Assembly (NCBI RefSeq): GCF_003610635.1
Contig: NZ_RAQJ01000001.1
Coordinates: 868,474-932,473, forward strand
Direction: 5' to 3'
Length of the DNA: 64,000 bases
Source: Ichthyenterobacterium magnum
GTDB taxonomy: Bacteria > Bacteroidota > Bacteroidia > Flavobacteriales > Flavobacteriaceae
The position numbers and the translations under genes are program-made. The notes under the pieces were generated by a model. It saw only the letters and a program-made list of their open reading frames with translations. It was not told the DNA's origin and ran no database searches. Below are positions 45,406 through 53,488 of this stretch, one piece after another. How positions within the stretch are numbered: position 1 is the first letter of the stretch; every line of letters starts with the position of its first letter.

Positions 45406-45413
45406 TAACTTTG
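45406..45413 (+). promoter_or_regulatory. Candidate -7 box TAACTTTG upstream of rnr
   Basis: Exact TANNTTTG match 92 bases before the rnr ATG, which leaves a long leader. Confidence 0.42.
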
Positions 45414-45505
45414 TGCTAAACTTAATATCTTCACTTCCACCTATATTAAGTTGAAAACTAATAAATTCCTAAACTTTTAGGGATAGAATATGATTACAAA
45501 TAATA

Positions 45506-47695
45506 ATGACAAAACGAAAAAAAAAGAAATCTAAAAAAGGGATTTCTAATCTTACAAATACGATTCTGAGTATTTTAAAAAAAGACAGAAACAAAACTTT
45601 TAATTATAAACAAATAGCTGCTATACTTGGTGTTAACGATGCAAGTAGCAGAAATCAAATTATAAAAAAATTACAACAGCTAAAAGCTAAACAAGAGATA
45701 GAAGAAATAGATCGCGGTAAGTTTAAAGCTATTGTAAATACAGAATATCACACAGGAATTTTAGATCTTGCTTCTAAAGGAAATGGCTATGTTATAAGTA
45801 ACGATTTTGATGAAGATGTTTTTATATCTTCTAACAACATCAATAAAGCATTAGATGGTGATGAGGTAGAATTTTATGCTTATAAAAGACGTAAAAGAGG
45901 AAAATTAGAAGGTGAAATAACCAATATAATAAAGCGTGCAAAAAGCGAATATGTTGGCGTGATTCAAATTCATGATAAAAAGAACTTTGCTTTTGTAGTT
46001 CCTGATGGTAATAAAATGTATAAAGACATCTTTGTACCCATTAATAAAATTAATAAAGCTGAAGATGGTGATAAAGTTTTAGTCTCACTAGAAGATTGGC
46101 CAGAAAAAGCAGATTCTCCAAACGGAAGAGTTTTAAAAGTTTTAGGTAAACCAGGAGAACACAATACAGAAATACATTCTATACTTGCAGAATATGGTTT
46201 ACCATATGAGTTTCCTCACGAAGTTGAAGCTTATGCCAATCAATTAGATACCTCTATAACAAAAGAAGAAATTGCTAAACGTCGTGATATGCGACAAGAT
46301 TTAACCTTTACAATTGATCCTAAAGACGCCAAAGATTTTGATGATGCCTTATCTTATAAAGTATTAGAAAATGGCTTATATGAAATAGGAATTCACATTG
46401 CAGATGTATCACACTATCTTAAAGAAGATACTGTTTTAGATGATCAAGCTTATGAACGTGCTACATCTGTTTATTTAGTAGATCGTGTTGTACCAATGCT
46501 ACCAGAAATTTTATCTAATGGTGCATGTTCTCTACGTCCACATGAAGAAAAATATACCTTTTCTGCAGTCTTTAAAATTAATGATAAAGCCGAAATAAAA
46601 GATCAATGGTTTGGACGTACTGTAACCTATAGTGATGCGCGTTTTGCTTATGAAGAAGCACAGTCAATCATTGAAACAAAATCAAATACAATTCCTAAAG
46701 AAGTCTCTTTAACAGGAAAAACATATAATACAGATCAAGCAATTGCAGACGCAGTTTTAAAACTTGATGAATTAGCAAAAATTATGCGTCGCCAACGCAT
46801 GAAAGAAGGCGCAATTTCTTTTGATAAAGTAGAAGTAAAATTTAATTTAGATGAAGAGGCAAATCCTATAGGTGTGTTTTTTAAAACAAGTAAAGATGCT
46901 AATAAATTAATTGAAGAATTTATGTTATTAGCAAACAGAAAAGTAGGAGAATTTATAGGTAAACAAAAGAAAACATTTATCTATCGTGTGCATGACGAAC
47001 CAGATGAAAGTAAACTTGCTGCTTTACAAAATGTTGTTAGTCGTTTTGGGTATAAACTTAATTTTAAAGACCGAAAAAGCGTATCGACATCTTTAAATAA
47101 TTTACTAAAAGATGTTAATGGTAAAAAAGAACAAAACCTAGTTGATACATTAACAATTAGAACCATGAGTAAAGCAGAATATTCTACTCATAATATTGGT
47201 CATTATGGATTGTCTTTCGATTATTATAGTCACTTTACATCACCAATACGTCGTTATCCAGATGTCATGGCACATCGGTTATTACAACACTATTTAGATG
47301 GCGGAAAATCGGTAAATGAAGACGTTTATGAAGATAAATGTAACCATTCAAGTAATATGGAAAACCTAGCGACAAAAGCTGAACGTGATTCTATAAAATA
47401 CATGCAAATTCGTTTTATGGAAGATCATAAAAACGAAAATTTTGTTGGTGTAATTTCTGGTGTTACAGATTGGGGAATTTATATCGAAATCATTGAAAAC
47501 AAGTGCGAAGGTATGGTAAGCGTTAGAGATATGACAGATGATCACTATCAATTTGATGAAGATCATTATGCTTTAATTGGAAAAAACTCAAAAACCATGT
47601 ATCAGCTTGGTGATGAAGTTATTGTAAAGGTTAAGAATACAGATTTAGTAAAAAAACATCTTGATTTTTCATTAATAGAGAAAAACGAAGCGTAA
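45506..47695 (+). CDS. rnr: Ribonuclease R
   Basis: A 729-residue 3'-5' exoribonuclease that degrades structured RNA. An N-terminal helix-turn-helix-like domain (YKQIAAILGVNDASSRNQII), two cold-shock domains, then the RNB catalytic core with DLTFTIDPKDAKDFDDALSY (metal Asp residues, about 267-286), HIADVSHYL, and RYPDVMAHRLLQHYL, and a C-terminal S1 domain (FVGVISGVTDWGIYIEIIEN). Length is normal. The N-terminus is very basic (TKRKKKKSKKG). The YbjQ-like gene follows by 44 bases. Confidence 0.97.
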   Translation: MTKRKKKKSKKGISNLTNTILSILKKDRNKTFNYKQIAAILGVNDASSRNQIIKKLQQLKAKQEIEEIDRGKFKAIVNTEYHTGILDLASKGNGYVISNDFDEDVFISSNNINKALDGDEVEFYAYKRRKRGKLEGEITNIIKRAKSEYVGVIQIHDKKNFAFVVPDGNKMYKDIFVPINKINKAEDGDKVLVSLEDWPEKADSPNGRVLKVLGKPGEHNTEIHSILAEYGLPYEFPHEVEAYANQLDTSITKEEIAKRRDMRQDLTFTIDPKDAKDFDDALSYKVLENGLYEIGIHIADVSHYLKEDTVLDDQAYERATSVYLVDRVVPMLPEILSNGACSLRPHEEKYTFSAVFKINDKAEIKDQWFGRTVTYSDARFAYEEAQSIIETKSNTIPKEVSLTGKTYNTDQAIADAVLKLDELAKIMRRQRMKEGAISFDKVEVKFNLDEEANPIGVFFKTSKDANKLIEEFMLLANRKVGEFIGKQKKTFIYRVHDEPDESKLAALQNVVSRFGYKLNFKDRKSVSTSLNNLLKDVNGKKEQNLVDTLTIRTMSKAEYSTHNIGHYGLSFDYYSHFTSPIRRYPDVMAHRLLQHYLDGGKSVNEDVYEDKCNHSSNMENLATKAERDSIKYMQIRFMEDHKNENFVGVISGVTDWGIYIEIIENKCEGMVSVRDMTDDHYQFDEDHYALIGKNSKTMYQLGDEVIVKVKNTDLVKKHLDFSLIEKNEA

Positions 47696-47739
47696 CAAAT
47701 ACTAAATTTATAATACTTATAGTTTTAAAAATATAGAGT

Positions 47740-48039
47740 ATGATTTTAACAACAACAGATTCAATAGAAGGATTTACAATAAAAGATTATTTAGGTATTG
47801 TTACTGGAGTAAGTGTCAATAGTAAAAAGACCTCTTTATCATTTAACATGGAAAAATATTACAGTTCATTAGAAACTAGTATAAATGAAATAAAAGAAGA
47901 AGCATTTCAGAATTTAAAACAAAACGCAATAGTTTTAAAAGCAAATGCAATAGTTGGTATTGGTGTTGATGTAGAAACTTATCCAAATACAGGTCTAATT
48001 ATGGTTTCTATAACAGGAACTGCTGTAAAAGTTTCTTAA
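47740..48039 (+). CDS. YbjQ/UPF0145-like heavy-metal-binding-domain protein
   Basis: A 99-residue protein of the YbjQ family, which forms pentamers. ILTTTDSIEGFTIKDYLGIV, then ALKANAIVGIGVDVE-like NAIVLKANAIVGIGVDVE and GLIMVSITGTAVKV match. The name heavy-metal binding is historical; no cysteines are present here, so metal binding is doubtful. Function unknown. Between rnr and the DUF2807 gene on the same strand. Confidence 0.85.
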   Translation: MILTTTDSIEGFTIKDYLGIVTGVSVNSKKTSLSFNMEKYYSSLETSINEIKEEAFQNLKQNAIVLKANAIVGIGVDVETYPNTGLIMVSITGTAVKVS

Positions 48040-48095
48040 TTTTGCAAAACAGGAACACTATTTGATACGTATAGAAAAATTAATTTATCCAAAAA

Positions 48096-48770
48096 ATGAA
48101 AAACTTAATAGTATTATTAGCGCTTTTTGTATCAACAATCATGGTTGGTCAAGATGCAATAGAAAAAACAGTAGGAGAGTTTTCTACACTTAAAGTTTAT
48201 GATTTAATAGAAGTGAAAATGATTAAATCAGATATAGATAAAGTAATTATATCTGGTAAAAATGCCGAAGAAGTAAACGTTGTAAATAAAAACGGAACAC
48301 TTAAAATTAAAATGAAGCTACAAGAAGTTTTTGATGGTAATAGCACTTCAGTAGTATTACACTACACAGATATTGAAACTATTGATGCTAACGAAGGCAC
48401 CTCTATTACTGTTGAAAGTATTATTGAACAGTTCGAAATAGATCTTAAAACTCAAGAAGGCGCAACAATAAAAGCCAACCTTAATGTAACTTATGCAAAT
48501 ATAAGAGCAGTTACAGGTGGCGTTATTGAGACTGCAGGAACATCAAAAAACCAAGATATTTCTTTATATACAGGAGGTGTTTTTAAAGGAGAAAATTGCA
48601 TTAGTGAAAACACACAAGTAGCAATTAAAGTTGCCGGAGAAGCTCACGTACATGCAACAGAAGGCGTTGAGGCTAAAATTAGAGCAGGAGGCGATGTGTA
48701 TATTTACGGAAATCCTAAACGTGTTGATGAAAGTAGAGTGTTTGGTGGCCGAATTAAACGCGTTAACTAA
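48096..48770 (+). CDS. DUF2807 (putative auto-transporter adhesin head GIN) protein
   Basis: A 224-residue exported protein. Signal peptide LIVLLALFVSTIMVGQ; the rest is a repetitive beta-helix-like fold of DUF2807: VGEFSTLKVYDLIEVKMIKS, IDANEGTSITVESIIEQFEI, LKTQEGATIKANLN, RAVTGGVIETAGTS, and the C-terminal GGDVYIYGNPKRVDESRVFG, the typical G-G-D-V-x-x-x-G-x-P end. Role unknown; common in Bacteroidota envelopes. Confidence 0.88.
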   Translation: MKNLIVLLALFVSTIMVGQDAIEKTVGEFSTLKVYDLIEVKMIKSDIDKVIISGKNAEEVNVVNKNGTLKIKMKLQEVFDGNSTSVVLHYTDIETIDANEGTSITVESIIEQFEIDLKTQEGATIKANLNVTYANIRAVTGGVIETAGTSKNQDISLYTGGVFKGENCISENTQVAIKVAGEAHVHATEGVEAKIRAGGDVYIYGNPKRVDESRVFGGRIKRVN

Positions 48771-48784
48771 TCACATCTTTTTAG

Positions 48785-48792
48785 TAGCTTTG
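48785..48792 (+). promoter_or_regulatory. Candidate -7 box TAGCTTTG upstream of the LysE-family gene
   Basis: Exact TANNTTTG match 16 bases before the start codon, so the leader would be very short. Confidence 0.38.
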
Positions 48793-48808
48793 TAGGAAAC
48801 TGTTTTCT

Positions 48809-49510
48809 ATGTTTGATGATGCTCTAGCAGCAATTCCATTTGGTATTATATTAGCCTTTACTATCGGGCCAGTTTTTTTTGTGCTTTTAGAAACTAGCGC
48901 AACAAAAGGCTTTAAAAGTGCCCTTATTTTCGACCTTGGCGTTATACTAGCAGATATTCTCTTTATAGTTGTAGCTTTTTATAGTACAAGCAACCTTGTT
49001 GAAAAAATAAAAGATGATCCAAATTTTTTAGTTTTTGGTGGTGCTTTATTAGTTGTTTACGGCTTTATTTCATTTATAAAAACATCAAAATCATTCCGTT
49101 CAATTGTTAAAGAATACCATAAAGTAGAAATTCAAAAAGATTACGGAAAGCTTTTTATTAAGGGCTTTCTGCTTAATTTTATAAATATTGGCGTACTTAT
49201 AGGCTGGTTAGGTTTTATAGTTATTGGTAGTTCAATAACAACATCTAAAAACGGTGTAATCGTTTTTATAACCACAATGCTCACGGTTTATTTCTTAACA
49301 GATTTAGTTAAAATAGTTATTGCAAAACGCTTAAGAAGCAGATTAACACCTCGACTTATTTTTAAAACTAAAAAAATTGTAGCACTAGTTATTCTAGGTT
49401 TTGGAGTATTATTATTGGTACAAGGTTTGTTTCCAGAAATGTATGAGAAGAATAAGGAACGCATAGAAAAAATCAATCCAATAAAGGATAAACTTCCAGA
49501 AGCACATTAA
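48809..49510 (+). CDS. LysE family transporter
   Basis: A 233-residue inner-membrane exporter of the LysE/RhtB family with six hydrophobic segments. AAIPFGIILAFTIGPVFFVL at the N-terminus is the family signature (G-P-x-x-x), followed by DLGVILADILFIVVAFYS and the later helices NFINIGVLIGWLGFIVIGSS and ALVILGFGVLLLVQGLFP. Members export amino acids or similar small molecules; the substrate is unknown. Ends with a short charged tail. The hairpin at 49529-49558 may also stop this gene. Confidence 0.9.
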   Translation: MFDDALAAIPFGIILAFTIGPVFFVLLETSATKGFKSALIFDLGVILADILFIVVAFYSTSNLVEKIKDDPNFLVFGGALLVVYGFISFIKTSKSFRSIVKEYHKVEIQKDYGKLFIKGFLLNFINIGVLIGWLGFIVIGSSITTSKNGVIVFITTMLTVYFLTDLVKIVIAKRLRSRLTPRLIFKTKKIVALVILGFGVLLLVQGLFPEMYEKNKERIEKINPIKDKLPEAH

Positions 49511-49528
49511 ATAGAACATTTTCTAAAC

Positions 49529-49558
49529 AAAAAAACCTTCAAGTTTTCTTGAAGGTTT
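49529..49558 (-). terminator. Strong terminator hairpin, tRNA-Cys side (possibly bidirectional)
   Basis: AAACCTTCAAG (49533-49543), TTTT, CTTGAAGGTTT (49548-49558): a perfect 11-bp stem. On the minus strand it runs into seven T residues, five bases after the tRNA-Cys 3' end. Confidence 0.88.
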
Positions 49559-49562
49559 GTTG

Positions 49563-49633
49563 AGGCGTCTAGCGGATTCGAACCGCTGTAGATGGTTTTG
49601 CAGACCACTGCCTAGCCACTCGGCCAAGACGCC
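49563..49633 (-). tRNA. tRNA-Cys (GCA anticodon)
   Basis: A 71-nt cloverleaf on the minus strand: acceptor GGCGTCT/AGACGCC, anticodon loop with GCA in GGTCTGCAAAACC, T arm GCGGT/ACCGC-like with TTCGAAT loop, discriminator T (U73), the identity base of tRNA-Cys. CCA is not encoded. A -7 box TACTTTTG lies 13 bases upstream (49646-49653). Confidence 0.95.
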
Positions 49634-49645
49634 TTATAAAGAAAG

Positions 49646-49653
49646 CAAAAGTA
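49646..49653 (-). promoter_or_regulatory. Candidate -7 box TACTTTTG upstream of tRNA-Cys
   Basis: Exact TANNTTTG on the minus strand, 12 bases from the tRNA 5' end, the distance expected for a stable-RNA promoter. Confidence 0.55.
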
Positions 49654-49677
49654 AAAAAAATATACAGTTTACACCAT

Positions 49678-50046
49678 TTACTTACGCTTTTTTCGTTTTT
49701 CTACCATTTTAATAGTTACCATTTCTACATCACCACCAATTGGAGGGTTTAGTTTACTTACCCAAACAGTAGCTTTTTTTACTAATTTATCTTCAGTAAA
49801 TATTCTATTTAAAATACGTTTAGCGACTGTTTCTAGTAGGTGAGAAGCAACACTCATTTCTTCTCTTATTACCTTATTTAAAAAGACATAATCTACAGTA
49901 TCACTAAGTTTATCACTTTTAGCAGAAGTTTTTAAATTAGCTACAACCTCTAAATCTACACGGTAATCACTACCAATTTTTGTTTCTTCTTTTAAACAAC
50001 CATGATACGCAAATACACGTATATTTTCTACTTTAATTTGTCCCAT
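49678..50046 (-). CDS. folB: Dihydroneopterin aldolase
   Basis: A 122-residue enzyme that cleaves dihydroneopterin in folate synthesis. The start IKVENIRVFAYHGCLKEETK carries the family's YHG motif and catalytic Glu region, DTVDYVFLNKVIREEM follows, then SHLLETVAKRILNRIF and VWVSKLNPPIGGDVEMVTI with the K-x-x-P-P pattern. Length is normal. It stands upstream of the tRNA-Cys gene on the same strand. Confidence 0.94.
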   Translation of the reverse strand: MGQIKVENIRVFAYHGCLKEETKIGSDYRVDLEVVANLKTSAKSDKLSDTVDYVFLNKVIREEMSVASHLLETVAKRILNRIFTEDKLVKKATVWVSKLNPPIGGDVEMVTIKMVEKRKKRK

Positions 50047-50127
50047 ATTACAAAGTTACATGAAACATTGATGCAATAGGTGTTTTGTAACTAAGAAAAT
50101 AATTGTTGAAAGAATATTACACACGAA

Positions 50128-50337
50128 TTAATTAGTAAAAAAGTCAAAAATATTAGTTAGTCTGCTGGTTTCTGTTTTATAAAACTCAGTATACGTGCAT
50201 CTTTCACAAGTTACAGATGTAAATTTTTTGTTTTGAATATTAAAGAGCTTAGAAAATGTTCCGCCAGTTGCTTGCATTTGATCTGTGTTATAAGTGGTGT
50301 TTGAACATTTAGGGCATTTGTAGTTTCTGTGTTGCAT
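50128..50337 (-). CDS. Zinc-ribbon protein (zinc_ribbon_13/DUF2082-like)
   Basis: A 69-residue protein with a full zinc ribbon: CPKCSNTTYN near residue 8 and CERCTYTEFYKT near residue 44. The middle ATGGTFSKLFNIQNKKFTSV and the end LTNIFDFF match the zinc_ribbon_13 family of small nucleic-acid-binding-like proteins. Function unknown. Divergent from glnS, with about 125 bases between starts. Confidence 0.82.
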   Translation of the reverse strand: MQHRNYKCPKCSNTTYNTDQMQATGGTFSKLFNIQNKKFTSVTCERCTYTEFYKTETSRLTNIFDFFTN

Positions 50338-50426
50338 GGTTTAAGGTTTAAATAATAAGTCTGATAATGAGTATGGATGTTACATTTTATAATACAAGAC
50401 GGCAAAAAAGTTAGTTTAAAATTAAC

Positions 50427-50434
50427 TAATTTTG
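50427..50434 (+). promoter_or_regulatory. Candidate -7 box TAATTTTG upstream of glnS
   Basis: Exact TANNTTTG match 28 bases before the glnS ATG. Confidence 0.45.
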
Positions 50435-50462
50435 TGCATCTCATTTTCAATGAAGAATATTT

Positions 50463-52499
50463 ATGTCTGAAGAAACAAAATCACTCAATTTTATTGAGCA
50501 TATTATAGAAGAAGATCTTGCAAACGGAATGTCAAAAAACGACTTACGTTTTCGTTTTCCACCAGAACCAAATGGATACTTACATATTGGCCACACAAAA
50601 GCTATTGGAATTAGTTTTGGGCTAGGAGAGAAGTACAATGCTCCGGTTAATTTACGTTTCGATGATACCAATCCAGCAAAAGAAGAACAAGAGTATGTTG
50701 ATGCTATAAAACGAGATATTGAATGGTTGGGCTATAAGTGGGAAAACGAATTATATTCTTCAGATTATTTTCAAAAGCTTTATGATTGGGCAATTCAATT
50801 AATAAAAGAAGGTAAAGCGTATGTAGATTCGCAATCTTCTGAAGCTATGGCAGAACAAAAAGGAACACCAACCCAAGTTGGTACAAATAGTCCTTATCGC
50901 GATAGAAGTGTTGAAGAAAACCTAGATTTATTCCAACGCATGAAAGCTGGAGAGTTTGAAGCAGGTGCTCATATATTGCGTGCTAAAATAGATATGGAAG
51001 ATCCAAATATGCTTATGCGAGATCCTATCATGTATCGTATTATGTATGCACAACATCATAGAACAGGAGACGATTGGTGTATTTACCCAATGTACGATTG
51101 GACACATGGAGAAAGCGATTACATAGAGCAGGTTTCACATTCGCTATGCTCGTTAGAGTTTAAACCACACAGAAAACTATATAACTGGTTTCGTGACAAT
51201 GTGTATCAATATGCTAAAGAATCTCTTCCATTACCACCAAAACAGAGAGAATTTGCGCGTTTAAACTTGAGTTATACCATTATGAGTAAACGTAAATTAT
51301 TACGTTTAGTAAATGATGGCATAGTAACAGGTTGGGATGATCCACGAATGCCAACCATTTCTGGGTTACGTCGTCGTGGCTATACGCCAAACTCTATACG
51401 TCATTTTATTGAAAGAGTTGGAGTTGCTAAACGTGAAAACGTAATAGATGTGTCGCTTTTAGAATTTTGTATTCGTGAAGATTTAAACAAAGCAGCAAAT
51501 CGTGTCATGGCTGTATTAAATCCGGTAAAAGTTGTTATTACAAATTACCCAGAAGGAAAAGAAGAATGGTTAGAAGCAGAAAATAACCCAGAAAATGATT
51601 CTGCAGGCTTTAGAAAAGTACCTTTTTCAAGAGAAATTTATATTGAAAATGAAGACTTTAAAGAAGAAGCTGGAAACAAATTTTTTAGATTAAAACTAGG
51701 TGGAGAAGTGCGTCTTAAAAACGCGTATATCATTAAAGCTGAAAACGTAGTTAAAGGTGCTAACGGTAACATAACAGAGATTCATTGTACTTATGATACA
51801 GATACTTCTAAAAGAGTAAAAGGGACATTACATTGGGTTTCAATAAAGCACGCAATAAAAGCAGAAGTACGAGAGTACGATCGTTTATTTGTTGATGAAG
51901 CGCCAGATAGTCATGGCGATAAAGACTTTATGGAGTTTATTAACCCAAATTCTCTTAATATAAAACAAGCCTTTTTAGAACCAAGTTTAGCAGATGCGAA
52001 AGTAGGAGAGCAGTTTCAGTTTCAACGTTTAGGTTATTTTAATGTTGACAATGATTCTAGTTCTAACAAACCGGTTTTTAATAAAACGGTTGGTTTACGT
52101 GATACTTGGGCAAAACAAACTCATGCTGAGCAAGGTCGAAGTAACCCTAAGCAAAACAATAATCAAAAATCAGAAAAACCACAACAACAATCTGGACGTA
52201 AACCGATAAGTGTTATTCAGCAATTAGGTAAAAAGTACACTAATTTACCAGAAGAGAAGCAGCAAAAAGCAAAAGCAGAGATTCAAGAGTTAGCCAAAAG
52301 TGTCTCATATGAAGATTTAGAGCCTTTATTTGGAACAGCTGTAAAAAAAGCAGGCACACGCATAGCGACTATGATTTCGTTAAACGTAATGCTTCAAAAC
52401 GGACTAGAGTATAATGACACTATTAATGATTTTGTAGCTAAAGCTTTAGAAGATAAAAATGATTTACTGGTAGCTGAAGCAAAACAAATTAAAAAATAG
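50463..52499 (+). CDS. glnS: Glutaminyl-tRNA synthetase with C-terminal extension
   Basis: A 678-residue class I aminoacyl-tRNA synthetase that charges tRNA-Gln. RFPPEPNGYLHIGHTKAIGI with HIGH at 41-44, LRFDDTNPAKEEQEYV, and the KMSKS-like TIMSKRKLLRLV; the beta-barrel anticodon domains follow. GlnRS is distinguished from GluRS by LHIGHTKA and the barrel fold. At about residue 555 the usual end is reached; then a Gln/Asn/Ser-rich linker (SNPKQNNNQKSEKPQQQSGR) leads to about 95 extra helical residues. Heads a run with the acyltransferase (five-base gap) and phosphoethanolamine transferase genes. Confidence 0.96.
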   Translation: MSEETKSLNFIEHIIEEDLANGMSKNDLRFRFPPEPNGYLHIGHTKAIGISFGLGEKYNAPVNLRFDDTNPAKEEQEYVDAIKRDIEWLGYKWENELYSSDYFQKLYDWAIQLIKEGKAYVDSQSSEAMAEQKGTPTQVGTNSPYRDRSVEENLDLFQRMKAGEFEAGAHILRAKIDMEDPNMLMRDPIMYRIMYAQHHRTGDDWCIYPMYDWTHGESDYIEQVSHSLCSLEFKPHRKLYNWFRDNVYQYAKESLPLPPKQREFARLNLSYTIMSKRKLLRLVNDGIVTGWDDPRMPTISGLRRRGYTPNSIRHFIERVGVAKRENVIDVSLLEFCIREDLNKAANRVMAVLNPVKVVITNYPEGKEEWLEAENNPENDSAGFRKVPFSREIYIENEDFKEEAGNKFFRLKLGGEVRLKNAYIIKAENVVKGANGNITEIHCTYDTDTSKRVKGTLHWVSIKHAIKAEVREYDRLFVDEAPDSHGDKDFMEFINPNSLNIKQAFLEPSLADAKVGEQFQFQRLGYFNVDNDSSSNKPVFNKTVGLRDTWAKQTHAEQGRSNPKQNNNQKSEKPQQQSGRKPISVIQQLGKKYTNLPEEKQQKAKAEIQELAKSVSYEDLEPLFGTAVKKAGTRIATMISLNVMLQNGLEYNDTINDFVAKALEDKNDLLVAEAKQIKK

Positions 52500-52504
52500 T
52501 TTTA

Positions 52505-53488
52505 ATGAGTAAAAGGTTAGATTGGGTAGATCAAACAAAAGGTATTGGTATCTTTTTAATGATTTATGCTCATAACTTTCCAATTATAGAAACGTATATT
52601 TACACATTTCATATGCCTTTGTTTTTTTTTATAGCTGGCATGTTTCATCCCAAAACAACATCATTACAATCAATCATTTATAGAGCAAAAAGTATTTTAA
52701 TTCCATATTTTGTATGGAGCTTTTTATTGTTTCTGTTTTGGTTTTTTATAGGAAGACATTATGGAAATAGCATTGCGCTCAATCCAGATCCATTAAATAA
52801 TTTTATTGGTATTTTTTATGCTCAAGGCGGAAGCGATTTTATGAATTGGGGAATACCAATGTGGTTTTTACCGTGTATTTTTCTAACCTTTCTTTTTTAT
52901 TCGTTTTTGCAAAAGATTAGTAATAAATGGATATTTTATTTTGGTGTATTAATTTTAGTATTATTCGGTTTTATCTATCCAAAATTTTCAAAGTTTAATT
53001 TGCCTTGGAGTGTTGACGTTGCCTGTGTTTCATTAGTGTTTTATAGCATTGGTAATTTACTTAAAACAAAGCTTATTGAGTTAAATTCTAAACTTGTATT
53101 GAGGTTTTTAATATTAATGTTAGTAATACATTTTTCTTTAGCTTTTTTAAACTCTAAAGTAGATATGTATAGGTCTATTTATGGTAATGAATTATTGTTT
53201 ATTATTAATGGTTTGTCTGGAACATTAGCACTATTATTATTGTTTAAAATAATTAAAGTACCTAAGTTTTTATCATATTTAGGCAAAAACACTATTCCTT
53301 TATTAGCGCTTCAAGGACGAGCAATGACCATTATTAAATTTGTTTTATTAGCGTTTGGAGTTACGGTTTTTAATTTTAACGAACCGACTAAATTTGCACT
53401 TACTTTTGTTCAAATTTTACTTATATTACCAATACTTATACTAGTAAACAGATATGCTCCAATATTAAATGGCAGAGTTAAAAAATAG
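52505..53488 (+). CDS. Acyltransferase family 3 membrane protein
   Basis: A 327-residue polytopic membrane protein with about ten hydrophobic helices. RLDWVDQTKGIGIFLMIYAH (with the catalytic-type His at the end of the first helix) and TFHMPLFFFIAGMFH are typical for the acyltransferase_3 / fucose-4-O-acetylase-like family, which O-acetylates sugars of surface glycans. The substrate is unknown. It starts five bases after glnS and overlaps the phosphoethanolamine transferase gene by 20 bases, so these envelope genes are translated together. Confidence 0.88.
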   Translation: MSKRLDWVDQTKGIGIFLMIYAHNFPIIETYIYTFHMPLFFFIAGMFHPKTTSLQSIIYRAKSILIPYFVWSFLLFLFWFFIGRHYGNSIALNPDPLNNFIGIFYAQGGSDFMNWGIPMWFLPCIFLTFLFYSFLQKISNKWIFYFGVLILVLFGFIYPKFSKFNLPWSVDVACVSLVFYSIGNLLKTKLIELNSKLVLRFLILMLVIHFSLAFLNSKVDMYRSIYGNELLFIINGLSGTLALLLLFKIIKVPKFLSYLGKNTIPLLALQGRAMTIIKFVLLAFGVTVFNFNEPTKFALTFVQILLILPILILVNRYAPILNGRVKK

